A stretch of DNA of 64,000 nt from Perca fluviatilis (taxonomy: Eukaryota > Chordata > Actinopteri > Perciformes > Percidae), in NCBI RefSeq assembly GCF_010015445.1, contig NC_053112.1, forward strand, positions 38,514,665-38,578,664, in the 5' to 3' direction. Made by a program: the position numbers and the translations under genes. The notes below the pieces were generated by a model. It searched no databases, had not been told where the DNA came from, and worked only from the letters and a program-made list of their open reading frames with translations. Positions 50,714 through 62,748 of the stretch are shown here, piece by piece; position 1 is the first letter of the stretch; every line of letters begins with the position of its first letter.

Positions 50714-50820
50714 GAAGCATTGCTGTGAAACTGTCATGACCGTACGCTTCTCTGCTGTTCTACCAAAAACACTGTATGTGATGCAAAGTAGTGGAACAAG
50801 TATTCAGATCCTTTACTTAA
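50714..50820 (+). repeat. Split local duplication, unit 2
   Basis: Shorter counterpart of 49431-49606, with a deletion that joins 'gatgcaaa' directly to 'gtagtggaac'. It runs into a longer hAT fragment. Confidence 0.8.
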
Positions 50821-51112
50821 GTAAAAGTGCCGATACCACACTGTAAAAAATACTCTGTTACAAGTAAAAGTCCTGCATTGAAAATGTTACTTAAGTAAAC
50901 GTATGTAAGTATCATCAGGAAAATGTACTTAAAGTATTAAAAGTAAAAGTACTCAATGCAGGAAAATCCTCACATTTTTAACTGGTAATTCCACACAGTT
51001 CTTAGTTTAATCGGCTAATCATTTCAGCTGTACTTGTAGACCGTTATATTGTTGGGTAGTTCATAAAAAAAAAATCATCAGATTTTATAAACTACATGTG
51101 TTTTGTGTGCAA
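50786..51112 (-). mobile_element. Truncated hAT of the CAGTGGTGGAA family
   Basis: Reverse-complement match to about 62930-63243: 'aagtattcagatcctttact', 'aagtcctgcattgaaaatg', 'cagctgtacttgtag' and 'tgttgggtagttcat'. The far terminus is absent. Compared with 62749-63243 it carries an extra 'ttaaaagtaaaagtactcaa' stretch. Confidence 0.8.
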
Positions 51113-52479
51113 AAAAAACTTCCTTGAATTTGTATTTCAGTGCAGCACTTGAGTAACCACACCTCGAAATAAATTCACGTAAATCACCCTCTAATAATTT
51201 GGATGCAGATTCCCCTGACCCTACAATGTGTTGCGTAGCCTTCATGTCTGGCTGAGAGTCTGACCCGGGTGCTCCGCAGTATCTTCCCACTCCTCTATTG
51301 ACTCTGCAGACCCTGCGCTCCGAGCCGAGCCCGCTGAGGGGTGCCGACCCCGGGCTTTGGCCCCCGCACATCAAAGGCTCCTTATGGAGGATGTTAATAT
51401 TTGCTCAGGTGCATCTCGCGGGTCTGCTTCGAGCATATAAATATATCAGAGGCCAAAGGGACGTCTGGTCACACTGTCCCTGTGTGTGTGAGAACAGGGG
51501 AGGGGAGGGAATGACAGTGTGTGCTGTCGCAAAACACACACACACACACACATATACACAGACTCCACCCCTCCTCCGGTCTACAGCCTATATTTGAACC
51601 CCCTCATCTCACTCTTTGCTTTCTTCTCGGTGGCCCTTTGACCTGGGGCTGGCCTTGGGTAAGGGGGGCGGGGGGGACATGGACAGGACAGCTGGGGACA
51701 ACAAGAGTCCTGTCCCCTCCTGCCTCCTGCCTCTTCCATCCCATGACCCCTGCATCGCCTTTGAACTTCTGCCGCCTGGTACCGAGGCCCTCCTGAGACG
51801 GCAACGGTTTACCCAACAATGTAACAAATAAGAACACAGTGGCAAGATTAGATATAACTTTCCCCAACCCTTTGTTTATGGGACACAAGACCTCCATCTC
51901 ACATCTGCACCGATTCAATCTCAGTGTCACTGATTACGGCGGCTTACAGAAAGGCCTGGGCCCCATCTCCCCACGTTGCTTACACTCCTGTCCTTTGGAA
52001 GTCAGGTTGACTCGGCTCGCCGCGACCGGCTTGTTTACGCCGAGTCTCCGCAAATAAGATCTCACCCTCTGCAATCTCCGTCGTCAGCCAATGCCGATAG
52101 ACAGATGTGGAATCTAGAAACTCCAGCGTCACATCAAAGGAGCTGGAAGCCAGTCAGCCCCACATCTGTGGAACAATCTGACTGCGAGACTGATGTGTTT
52201 CGTAACCGGCTCGCTGACAATACACAGACTGTTGAAGATCTGCGGAGCTGTTGCTGCAGGAGCCCACTCTAACATACATGTCTGGAGTTTAGGATCCCTG
52301 GCAGCCATGGAGTCCTGGTGCAGGATTGCTTTCCTACAAGCTCCAACAGGGCAGTGGCCTATTGAGCATTGACAGTCTTGACATGATAACCAAATATAAA
52401 CTTTAAAGTAATGATAGCTTTTAAGTAATCTGGACAATTGTATTGTTGTGCTTTTTCAGTATAAGAATAAACTCCTCAT
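51113..52479. other. GC-richer single-copy block
   Basis: Repeat-free apart from (CA)n at 51534-51551, with several overlapping ORFs of 70-110 codons on both strands. None has a domain, and mirrored ORFs are expected in GC-rich DNA. 'catataaatatatcag' near 51440 resembles a TATA box but no transcript start or coding exon follows. Confidence 0.35.
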
Positions 52480-52486
52480 CAGACAG

Positions 52487-53008
52487 GCTTGTTCTCATGA
52501 ACCATTCGTACAAAAAGCGTAAGTATAGTAAAGTAATGCACTGTAATCCGTAAGCATTCCACGTATTTTTTTGCTTTATAAGAGTGACTGCCGCTGTATA
52601 AGAATGCTGTGGACCGCATGGGGAGGAGGTCGGGGTGGATGGTTGGGTCATAAAACACATCGCTTTCAAGCCAGGGAGTGGAGTTCGCTTCCTGGGGAAA
52701 ACAAAAGACTTTCACCCAGGAAATGTGTGTTTTATTCCAAACTAAGATTTTTTTTTCTTAATCTCAACTAGTCGTTTTGGTGCCTGAATTTAACCGTCGT
52801 CGCCGCATAACGCTCACTTTTTGTAACCTGAACTTAACCATAATGTCTGCCGAAACGACTCACAGTCACCTTTGAATGGGTAAACTGAACCAGCAACTGC
52901 TGCTGATACGGCGACATATCACAGATGCGGTTGCCTATTTTCACAAGATATCATACGTATCGGTGTGCATACATTTTCATAAGAACCTGTTCATGAGAAT
53001 CCGTTGCA
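52487..53008. mobile_element. Foldback-type repeat with 'ttctcatgaac' ends (about 520 bp)
   Basis: 'cttgttctcatgaaccattc' at the left pairs with 'gttcatgagaatccgttgc' at the right. The interior shares 'gactttcacccagga' and 'gcctgaatttaacc' motifs with 43230, 56870 and 57310. No ORF. Confidence 0.6.
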
Positions 53009-53675
53009 TCTGACTACTCACTTCTTTTGTGGAACAGACTGACCAGATGGAAGGCGACACTATTTCATTCCCCACAAATACGAGACAGATTTATATAAAT
53101 AAGGGTGAGGCGAGACAGATGGGATAGTTTTGTTAGAGCAAGGGCAATATACACCCCAACGGCAGAGAATTACCTTTGTGCAGTTTGTATCACAGTCATG
53201 TACATCATACTTCTGCCCAATGCTGGTGGCAGAAAATCCATTAGAGCTGTGACATCGATTCATCATCGATGTGGAAATGTTAAAGAAAAGTCTCTCACAA
53301 TGACTTTGTCTGTCTATCTAAACTCAGCGCCGGTCCAAGGACGTGTGCAGAAGCAGATGGCATTCTTTGTTGGCATTTTCCTGTATTGCCTGTGAATGGT
53401 GATAACATTACTGAGCAAAATCAAACAGGAGTGTTAAATTATATAATATTGATCCTCTGTTCTTATCAGTCAGGCCCAGGGCCTGTCCTTCCTGCTCACA
53501 TTGTCCTCTGTGCTGGTTGTAACTTTTTGCTTTCTGGATGTTAAAGTATGAGGGAAATATTCCATTGCATTCACTGTGGAAGTTCAAGGTTAACCCAAAT
53601 CACAAAAAAAAAAAACACAATTTCCACCTTAATGTACTGTGCAGACAAAGCTGGATTACCAACCAAGTAGTCCCA
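53009..53675. other. Single-copy spacer
   Basis: Nothing recognised. Confidence 0.4.
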
Positions 53676-54260
53676 CATTACCAGACCTATATCTCCACAG
53701 CGCTGTGGTCTGGCTACACCGCACGTACATTCCAGGATAGGAGAAAAAAACACTCTGGGTTGTTTGCATTTCTTTAAACCAATCACAATCGTCTTGGGCG
53801 GAACATTTGCACCCCGCAAAAGAAAACGCCACATAAAATATTAAATGAAGTTAACTGTTTCCACAGTACAGTAACGTGAGCTATTTAAATTAGCTGATAC
53901 ATAAGTCATTTGCTCTTACCAGTGTATCACCGTGTGTGTACTTCGTCCACAGCAATCCCACCAATCAGTCCCAAAATGTCCCAGTTATATTTTAAATGCC
54001 GTAAACATATTCTTTGTAAATCTTTATAATCATTCCCCAAAAGAACCAAGCAGGCCTGCCTTGTTGCACGAATCAAATATTCTTCAAAACTTGCTATTTT
54101 CAGCGTGGAGCTTGTTAGCTCGAAGATTGTTGTTGTTTCCTGAAGCGAACGGAGTGTGAGAATGGCAACACTTACAGAGCGCGGAAGGGGAGGGACATCC
54201 GGATGTCGGGCAGTTGTCCTGGAAATGTCCTTCTGTTTGATCCAAACTACCAACCATACC
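53676..54260. mobile_element. Diverged relative of the TAGTCTCG hAT family
   Basis: 'attaccagacct', 'ccacagcgctgtggtctggc' and 'gcatttctttaaaccaatca' match the heads of 5922-6327 and 46775-48165. The right half (to 'tgtttgatccaaactacc') is not found in those copies, but its end matches 37215-37270. Termini unclear. Confidence 0.6.
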
Positions 54261-54389
54261 ATTAGGGGGCTCCTCCGGTTTACTGGGTGGTGTTTGTGGT
54301 CATTTGATTAACGTTCAAATGTACCCAGTAATACTGAATGCAGTACTAAAATCACAATGTAAACTTACAAGACAGGAGCCTTAAGGTAA

Positions 54390-54712
54390 CACTTTCGTGG
54401 TCATTTTGCCTCTATTTTCTGTCATTTTACTTTTCCATCTGGTCGCTTTGTGTCTCTTTGAGGTCATTTTAAATGTATTGTTAGTCATTTTGCACCTCAT
54501 GTGGTCATTTTGTGGTAGTTTATTGTCTCTTTGTAGTGATTTTGGGTGGTTTGTAGTTGGTATGTGTATGTTTTTTGGTCACTTTGTGTCTATTTCCAGT
54601 CATTTAGTGTCTCTTTGTGGTCATTTTGCAACTCTGTAGTCATTTTGTGTCATTTCTAGTCGTTTTGTGGTCATTTAGCGTCTCTTTGTGATAATTTTGT
54701 GCTTTTTAAAGT
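54390..54712 (+). repeat. Degenerate ~30-bp tandem repeat ('gtggtcattttgtgtctctt')
   Basis: About ten diverged units built from 'gtcattttgtg' and 'tgtctctttg'. The array ends at 'ggggctcctgacccctttga'. It gives an 80-codon hydrophobic ORF (54397-54639) by repetition only. Confidence 0.8.
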
Positions 54713-55719
54713 AAGATTTTGGGGCTCCTGACCCCTTTGAGCCCGGCAAGCCCAAGGGCCAATAATATTACATAGGCAATTATTATAAATAAAAGAATAG
54801 ATAACAATGGAACATTGCTGCAGGTTTTGCCATCTTCCTATAGAACAAACCACCTCAGCACTAAAAGCGGGTTGACTGACAGTAATTATTAAAGTGTGGA
54901 TAGGAGGTGAAGACATGTTTGAAATCATTACAGGAAGGTGAAGACTGACCTTGTCGGTGTTATCTGTCTGCTGTGTCACCATGTGGGGACAAACATATTG
55001 AGTTGACTGGAATTAACACAAACCCAGAAGGAAATTAGTAAAGTGAAGGGGGCCATCTGTTCAGCAATATGGAGGCAATTAACTGCACATAAATGAAGCC
55101 GATAAACATGCGGTGGGTGAATCTATATCCATTAATATTAAACAGAGCAATCACTATAGATAACAACCCCGACTGTAAAAAAAGAAAAGCAGCATATAAA
55201 TGTATGTTTCTATCTACCTAACCCTTGTGACCTCTCATATTTGTATAAATATATGCAGATGAGAAACTCGCTCTGCCGTTTGTGTTGCATCATGTTATAA
55301 TACAGTTATATGTGTAAGCCCAACCCTTGTTAAACTGTTCTACAATATCTGCAAGGGATTATTTTTTTTTTATTATTCATTTGGGTTTGCGTTTTTGTTT
55401 TTTTTATGACAGCCACCACAGAAAGATTATACGCAGCACTGGGGTGTTATTGGATAGCAGTTGATACTGATGGCCAAGAACGAGCAAAATTGGTTTTCCA
55501 GTCAAGAGTATTGCAGTGTTTTCTTTAAAACAGTTTGTCTGGAGAAGCAGGTATCTGATAATCCCCATTTTACATTTTATCTATGGTGCAAAATGATGAA
55601 TCTTGCGAAAAGCCATCACTTCATGACTGTGTGAGCATTCCTGACATTTGCCACTATTAATAACACCTGCAATGATTTCTTGGCCACTTGGGGGCAGCAG
55701 AAACAATACAACATTGACA
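54713..55719. other. Single-copy spacer, candidate conserved part at 55040-55170
   Basis: No transposon termini. 55040-55170 is repeat-free, with 'ccattaatattaaac' and 'gcaattaactgcac' AT cores. A 103-codon minus ORF (54671-54982) is uninformative. Confidence 0.35.
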
Positions 55720-55721
55720 TA

Positions 55722-56617
55722 CACTCACCTAAAGGATTATTAGGAACACCTGTTAAATCTCACGTTAATGAAATTATCTAATCAACCAATCACATGGCAA
55801 CTGCTTCAATGCATTTAGGGGTGTGGTCCAGGTCTAGACAATCTCTTGATCTCCAAACTGAATGTCAGAATGGGAACGAAAGGTGATCTAAGCAACTTTG
55901 AGCGTGGCATGGTTGTTGGTGCCAGACGGGCTGGTGTGAGTATTTCACAATCTGCTCAGTTACTGGGATTTTCACACACAACCATTTCTAGGGTTTACAA
56001 AGAATGGTCTGAAAAAGGAAAAACATCCAGGATGCTGCAGGCCTGGGGGGCGAAAATGCCTTGCTGATGCTAGAGGTCAGAGGAGAATGGGCCGACTGAT
56101 TCAAGCTGATAGAAGATCAACTTTGACTCAAATAACCACTCGTTACAACCGAGGTATGCAGCAAAGCATTTGTGAAGCCACAACACGCACAACCTTGAGG
56201 GGGATGGGCTACACCAGCAGAAGACCCCACCGGGTACCACTCATCTCCACTAAAAATAGAGAAATGAGGCTACAATTTGCACAAGCACACTAAAATTGGA
56301 CAGTTGAAGACTGTAAAAATGTTGCCTGGTCTGATGAGTCTCAATTTCTGTTGAGACATTCAGATGGTAGAGTCAGAATTTGGCGTAAACAGAATGAGAA
56401 CATGGATCCATCATGCCTTGTTACCACTGGGCAGGCTGGTGGTGGTGGGGGTGTAATGGTGTGGGGGATCCCTTTCGCCTTTAGAACTGCCTTAATTCTT
56501 TGTGTCATTGATTCAACGAGGTGCCGGAAGAATTCTTTAGAAATGTTGGCCCATATTGATAGGATAGGGTCAAATACAGTATTAGTATGGTGTTCCTAAT
56601 AATCCTTTAGGCGAGTG
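55722..56617 (+). mobile_element. Tc1/mariner element with internal deletion (896 bp)
   Basis: The ends CACTCACCTAAAGGATTATT and AATAATCCTTTAGGCGAGTG lie between TA dinucleotides at 55720-55721 and 56618-56619. The element keeps its left half, including most of the transposase N-terminal region, then jumps at about 56470 to sequence belonging to the far end. Unrelated in sequence to the Tc1 at 34212. Confidence 0.93.
55870..56469 (+). pseudogene. Tc1 transposase, N-terminal part, broken and truncated
   Basis: Start at the ATG giving MGTKGDLSNFERGMVVGARR. The helix-turn-helix (ISQSAQLLGFSHTTISRVYKEW) and second DNA-binding region (TRTTLRGMGYTSRRPHRVPL) are clear. A frameshift near 56045 ('ctggggggcgaaaat') and a stop at 56291-56293 interrupt the frame. 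The first catalytic Asp survives (AWSDESQFLLRHSDG), but the protein ends at GGVMVWG: the second Asp and the Glu are deleted. Confidence 0.9.
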
Positions 56618-56689
56618 TATAATCACCTTTTATAATCACAATTTGGCGTTACGGCTGGTGTGAAAACAGTAGTGATGGCCAAATGAAGC

Positions 56690-57560
56690 TTTGTTAACCA
56701 TTTTTTTTATTTTCTGAGCCCACTAAATGGCGCTCTTGGTTTTTTAGAGAAAGGCCTAAGGAAAGTTAATTTTAGGAACCAAAACGACTAGTTAAGATTA
56801 GGAAAAAGGATTGTGGTTTAGGTTAAAACACCAGTCCAGTACTCCCGGGACACAAGCACCCGTTTTCTGAGTGAAAGTCTTGTGTTTTCCCCTTAGCTTC
56901 TTCCAGGACACACGTTCTGAGGAAGAGGCTTGTATCATATCGTATGAAAACTTATGCACAACAAATCGTATGATATCCTACGAAATGACAGCGACCATGT
57001 GACGACTGGTCACATGACAGTTAAGTTAGCGGTCTTTACAGAGCACGGTGAGGCCCTTGTCATGTAAGCGGCTGTTGCAGTTGAGTTTAGTTGACAAAAT
57101 GTTACAATGAGCCGGGTGCAGGGCAGCGTGAGGTCGCGGCTGTTTCAGCGGCTGTTGCAGTTGAGTTTATCCTACAAAAGGTGACTGCCCTGCAGCGATG
57201 ACGGTTAGGTTTAGGCACCAAAACAACAAGTTGAAATTAGAAAAAAAAGCTTGTGGTTTGGGATAAAACACAAGTCCCCTTTAAGTAGTACTCCGGGGAC
57301 ACCAACACCCGTTTCCTGGGTGAAAATCTTTAGCTTCATCCAGGACCTGAACTCCGCTTCCCCACTTGAAAGCCCTGTGTTTTAGGACTCTTCCATCCAC
57401 TCCGAGCTCCTCCCTGTGCCGATCTTTGCACTCTTATACAGAGCAGTCAATGTGGGGCATACACTAATAAATATGTGGAATACATACAAATTACAGTGCA
57501 TCACTTTTCATAGCTACTGTATATGTACGAATGGTTCAAGAGAACAGTCTGGTGAACACT
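56690..57560. repeat. Mosaic of dispersed repeats ('gtttaggcaccaaaac' group)
   Basis: Two similar halves, about 56760-56910 and 57200-57350, each carry 'aggaaaaaggattgtggttt'-like sequence and a 'cccgttttctgagtgaaa'-like motif. Between them is a doubled 'gcggctgttgcagttgagtt' (57069-57088 and 57148-57167). 'gtatgatatcctacgaaatg' links it to 33520. The end 'tacgaatggttcaagagaac' (57527-57546) is the inverted counterpart of the left end of 52487-53008. Confidence 0.65.
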
Positions 57561-57735
57561 ATGAGCTGTAAGGAGTCGGGTGAAAATTCTTTGTAGGTTT
57601 TCACTGCAAGCGACCCCTTTACCATAAAAGTAGCCGTGCGATACATTGTTAATGTAGAAACATTAATTAAAGCTGCTTAATTATAGGTTCATTTGCAATC
57701 AAATTAGTTGGTTTTATAGTTAGTGTGTAAGCATG

Positions 57736-58116
57736 TTAAAGGTGCTGTAGGTAGGATTGCGAAGATCCAGGACTTAGCCAAAAAAATTGGAACACTGACA
57801 ACTTCTCAGTCCCTCCCCCCTTTCTGCTAAAGCCCAAACGGTCTCCTAAGCCCCTCCCCCCACAAGGGAGAATGAATGCGTGTACATGAGCAGTGATTGA
57901 CACGCAGTTAGACACCCCCCCTTGCCCTGATTGGTGCATCTGAACAGGGAGCGGTGGATTTATGCTAATCGCACTACAGGCTGTAGGTGGTGCCAGAGGG
58001 GCTGGATTTTTTTTTTTTAAATGACCTGCTTCATGTAGTTCTACTGGAACATAGGGTCAGTTTCAGCAAATATGACAGAAAGGTAGTTTTAAAAGGCTTA
58101 CCTACTGCACCTTTAA
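57736..58116 (+). mobile_element. TTAA-flanked non-autonomous element (381 bp)
   Basis: The left end is TTAAAGGTGCTGTAGGTAGG. The right end 'cttacctactgcaccttTAA' is the inverted copy and closes with TTAA at 58113-58116. A truncated reverse copy lies at 36965-37158. No ORF with transposase features. Confidence 0.88.
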
Positions 58117-58974
58117 CATCAAGTGATATGCTAAAATGCTGATTGTCAGGGTTAATAAAACATATGATGGTGCTTTCAACCTTGGATTATGAAGAAACTA
58201 AGTAAGCAGACACTACATTTAGAGCTATTAAATAATTGAATATTATTCAGCAGTTTTGGAATAGCATCCATGTAGAACAGTTTTATTTCTGGATTGTATT
58301 ATTGCGAACAGTTTGTGTCTAGCGACAACACATCGATTTTTAAAGCTTTCATAGATTTGAATGTTGGGGTGGATACAAGATACGGGGTGGTCTCTGTAGG
58401 GGAAAATTATAGGAAAGAAGAAAAATGATTGATGGTGATGTTAAGACTCTGAAGTTATCAAACATTATCTATGTAGTAGATGGAGCCTCTCAAGTTACCA
58501 GCCATCATAAAAGACTAACGCAAATCCAATATTTTAACAAGGCAGAGGTCACAGAACAGCTCCTGATAGGACGAGTGAAACAAGCTCAGCAGGATAAAAC
58601 TGACAGTCGGGAAACCTCACTGACATATTGCACGTCACAAACTCTCCTTGTCAAATATTCATCACATCCCTTTCCCTACCCTGTTTCATTCCAGCTTCAA
58701 TAGTAATAAATACATTAGCGGATAAAAGAAAATCAAACCGGCTCCCAGAGGGAGCATGTGAGGCTTCACAATCTCCATGCTGTTTGTACTTGGGAAGAAT
58801 CAATTAAAAATGTACAGCTGCCGTGGATTTATTATTCATACTCCCATCCTTTTCAATTCATTGATACATGTATTTGTCAGGCGGGTAAATACGCCAGCAG
58901 CGGAAGAGGAGAGGAGCTGGGCTCATGCAGGCAGTGTTCTCCAATCTGTGATTCGTTGGTAGAATTGGGAGTTT

Positions 58975-58976
<2 letters not shown>
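58117..58976. other. Single-copy block, possible conserved non-coding DNA
   Basis: Repeat-free; a 92-codon ORF (58425-58703) has ordinary composition but no domain. 58780-58890 contains 'atttattattcatactccc'-type AT cores. Confidence 0.35.

Positions 58977-59040
<64 letters not shown>
58977..59040. repeat. (GT)n microsatellite
   Basis: 32 uninterrupted GT units. Confidence 0.98.
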
Positions 59041-59042
<2 letters not shown>

Positions 59043-59048
59043 TATCTT

Positions 59049-59249
59049 TAGGGGCGGAGCGATGGGGCTCCAGCCACAAATTTTTCTCAAAAGCCCCGAA
59101 TCAAATTATTATTATTATTTTTTTTAACAATGTCTATTTATTCATATCATATATCAGGGAAAAATAGCGCATGCCTTAAATTGGGGAAACGATCTTTCGG
59201 CTCTGGGCTGAGCCCCAAATATTTACAACGCCTGGCTCCGCCCCTGAAA
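59049..59249. mobile_element. Short inverted-repeat element with AGGGGCGGAGC ends
   Basis: 'TAGGGGCGGAGCGATGG' at the left pairs with 'GGCTCCGCCCCTG' at the right, and 'ctccagccacaaatttt' roughly mirrors 'gctgagccccaaatattt'. About 200 bp, no ORF; an 8-bp target duplication is not clear. Confidence 0.65.
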
Positions 59250-60086
59250 TCTTAGATTTCTAACCTTTTAGAGAGTAATGCTCGGTGCATCTTCCAAAAC
59301 CCTTTCTATCTATCTCTGTGTGTCTTCTGCTCTATCAAGTCAGTATCTCCTCCCTCACTTTCTTACTCTCTGTTGATCTCTCTCTTTGTTCTTTCTCTGT
59401 CTGTCTGTTTCTCAAACTCAAATGCAGAGTGCTTGTTCAGGTGCTCAGGTAAAAACATGGATTATTGACCGGTGCATTTTTAAAATTTTTGACAGATTCT
59501 TATCTGATATTTTAGCATTTCATCCTTACCGATCTGCCTGCAAGTCAGGTTGCTGGTGCTATAGATCCCTTATGGCTCAGCCAGAGAAACCCTTGAAGCT
59601 CTGCTATGCAACCTCTCCCCCTGCGCTTTGCTTATAGGATCCACAAGCAGACCTACAAAGATGTGATTGAAGTAAAAGAGTCAAGTCAATCTGAGCTCGC
59701 TCACTGGCACGCACGCACGCACAAACAATGTGGGTGTTTCGTCTTGTAACAGCTGAGGATTCTTCAAATGCGCTTTTAAAAAAAGTTCTCGCCAACCACA
59801 TCAGTAGAGGCGAAACTTGTGAAAAGGGCTGCCAAGTAAGACACAAACACACATGCACTAACATACCTACCTCCAGGTTTCTCCTTCATGAGAAGAGTGT
59901 CCTTTCCTCATCCTCCTCTTCTTTCTCCTTATTGCATTTTTTATTAAAAGCATCAATCTGTGCGATGCTCGCCTGACATCTGCTCTGGGGAAACCTTAAT
60001 GGAGAATCAATAGAATAACATTTAATCATGATCAGGTGGAGGGGTGAAGAGTATAGTTTAGCAGATGTTCCATCCAAAGATAAGTG

Positions 60087-60088
<2 letters not shown>
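59250..60088. other. Single-copy spacer
   Basis: TCTCTG-rich patch at 59300-59405. No supported gene. Confidence 0.4.

Positions 60089-60177
<89 letters not shown>
60089..60177. repeat. (GT)n microsatellite
   Basis: About 44 uninterrupted GT units. Confidence 0.98.
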
Positions 60178-60178
<1 letters not shown>

Positions 60179-60800
60179 ATCAACATAAGCATGTGTTTGA
60201 ACATGTGCGTGTGTGTTGTGGTATGTGTGAGATAACAGATAGAGAGGATCCCGGAGGGAACCCTCTTCCTGAGAGCTCCATCCTTCAGGCAGAGGGAGCG
60301 TTTCATAACTTAAAAAATTACAAGCTTTGAAATGCGTATGACTGATAGACAGCAGCATCCAGGCTCAACTAACACCTTCGTTTAGCCTTAATGCGTTGCC
60401 CTTGCGAGGCTGGATCTCTCTATCGTGTCTTTGACTAAACTGGATGGTGGAGTGTGCGCACACATCTTCGCCCATCTGCTGTTTAAATGTTCCTTTTTTA
60501 TCTCCGAGATGTGTTGCCTCGAAGATAAGATGAGATCTGAGATGACTTTGTCCAAATCCCAAACCAAAAAGCATGAGGGTGAGGAAATACAATCTTGACT
60601 GTTGTGGATATCTCCTTTTTCTCTGTGACAGCTGCTGTCGTTCCAGCTCTCCACCCCTAGAGGGCCAATTCACTCAGAGAGCCTCTCTTTTCTAAAGATA
60701 TGTACAGGGTCGCAGCATGTTGTTCTTCTTTCTTTCTTTCTTTCGTACTGAAGAGAATTAGGGTTAGAATTAGTCAGAATTCTGAGAATAAAGTCAGAAA
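60178..60800. other. Single-copy spacer with (CTTT)n
   Basis: (CTTT)n at 60727-60744. Overlapping minus-strand ORFs (60365-60673) of 88-102 codons show no domain. Confidence 0.4.
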
Positions 60801-61400
60801 AATAAAAGTTGCATCGGTCTGAGCCGGCCCGTATCACCTCGACTCAAGCCAGCTGATGGTTTCTGGCTGGTTTTAGAACATAAGGGACGTCACCTGTTTC
60901 AACAGCCAATAGAGAAGTCAGCTGGTAAAGTCAGCTATAAACTATATCCATAATCCATTTTATTTTAATGTCACAAACAGCTGGTAGAAATGGCAGAGTT
61001 TTAGATGGATGGCTTCAACGATCGGCCGAAAGCACGGTAACGTTTATGGGTAAGCAGAGGCGTCGGACTGGGGGGGAAAAGGGGACTGAGTACCCAGGGC
61101 CCTCATGTGAGGAGGGCCCCAAAAGATGCTAGAATGAGTAGCTGTGGTTGCGGGGAGGGGCCCATAGAAAATGCCTTTCTACAGGGCCCAGAATCCAGCT
61201 ACGAAAAAAGCCTAAAAGTTGGAAGTTAGAACGGAAGAATAACGAGGCGTTGTCATGGAGATGAAACACCGTCTCGTCTAACTGGCGTGAACTGGCAGGT
61301 CTCGGAACGCTGCAGAACGACTCGGCGCAAGAAGTTGCAAGTTTCAACTCGTCTCGTCACGAATCTTTGATCCAAACTAGGTTTTATAATTCTGACTTTA
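60801..61400. repeat. Unclassified repeat with an inserted 'ggactgagtaccc' fragment
   Basis: 61060-61200 matches 33655-33750 ('ggactgagtacccagggccc', 'gaaaatgcctttctacaggg'). The surrounding CpG-rich sequence ('gaaacaccgtctcgtctaac', 'aagttgcaagtttcaactcg') is repeat-like. Termini not defined. Confidence 0.5.
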
Positions 61401-61599
61401 AACTCAGAACCCCAATGCATTTTTCACATTTGGCCCTAACACCTTAATATGGGAGTGTATCATATTAAAAGAACACCTAACACTGAGATTAAAGACAGCT
61501 GTACATGCTTGTCACACATTTACTAATTTTGGGGGTCGAAAACCAAGCTGTTCCACTTAGCTGCTCCCTCTAGAGGCCTGGAGAACTTCCATCCGTGTA

Positions 61600-61880
61600 A
61601 TCTGGATGCAGCGGGGGATTTTTGTTGCATTTGTTTTCAGGGATTGTGTGCTTTTCTTTTTGCATCGTTTCTGTTTTTGGAGTTTGTGTGCTTTTCTTTT
61701 TGCATCGTTTCTGTATTTGCAGCGCGTTTGTGTATTTGGTTGTGTGTGTCTGCAGCGCGTTTGCTAAAGGCTGCGCAATGTGTTGTCAAATTTATAAAGA
61801 TGTTTTCTTAATTTGCTTGTGTTTTGTCCATTTGCGTGTGTTTCATGAAGTTGCAGTGCGTTTGCCCCTGCCGGCCACCG
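61600..61880 (+). repeat. Degenerate tandem repeat ('tgtgcttttctttttgcatc', 'gcagcgcgtttg')
   Basis: Two adjacent copies of a ~47-bp unit (about 61646-61740) are followed by diverged units sharing 'gcgtttgtgt' and 'gcagtgcgtttgc'. Ends at 'ccggccaccgtag'. Similar in style to 54390-54712. Confidence 0.7.
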
Positions 61881-62377
61881 TAGTTCTGAGACCTTGAAAG
61901 GAACAGTTACAGATGTGAGACAAAGGGTGCAGTATATTAGGAAGGCACTGTTTCAGTGACTTCATTACTTGTACTGCCGTCACAGATGTAAACTACAGAT
62001 GTAAAATATGGTGTTAATCTTGGATAGAGACACTGCAGAAGGCTCTTTGGGAACTACGGTACGTGACTTGGCTGGTGACAATCCTTTACTCATCAATCAG
62101 CCCATCTTCTCACATGCAATAAGCGCACTGATAGTTCTAAAAATTTTAGCAATGCTAAAAATGACTGCGAGACAGACAGAAAGGAAAAGAGAAGAGAGTG
62201 AAAATACACAATGACCTGCAAAAGCTGCTTTCTGACACAATTCCTTCTGGCTCTTTGCCACAATTTCTCGCTGCTTCTTCCCACATCTGGCGGTGGAACA
62301 TAAAGGTGTTTTTTTTTTTTTGAAGGCTGGAGATACTGTAGGTTACCGGTTGTTCCTCCACCTGCAGGTTGCTTCAA

Positions 62378-62378
<1 letters not shown>
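61881..62378. other. Single-copy spacer
   Basis: Nothing recognised. Confidence 0.4.

Positions 62379-62454
<76 letters not shown>
62379..62454. repeat. (CA)n microsatellite
   Basis: 38 uninterrupted CA units. Confidence 0.98.
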
Positions 62455-62459
<5 letters not shown>

Positions 62460-62748
62460 ACAAGCTTTATATGGTATGTTAAAAGCACATCCCAGACACA
62501 GAAGGAGCAGCTTGGATGTTTCCAAAGGCGCTGTTTTGGAGAGACAGCAGAAAAGGTGTGAGGAGGAAAAAATATGTGGCCTTTGACCTCAAAGGAAGTG
62601 ATTTATACGGGACTTTAAAGCAAGCCCCCAGGATCAGTGCTGGGCTGTGATTTTGGTGTAGTGGCCACAGTCGGAAATGCAGACCAACAGAAATACTTAG
62701 TTTTCACACACAAATTATTGACTCTTGATTACAATTCAAGCCATTAGG

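Noticed and set aside
51438..51452. TATA-box-like 'catataaatatatc'
   Set aside because: No coding exon, CpG-rich start region or initiator context follows; AT-rich matches of this kind are frequent.
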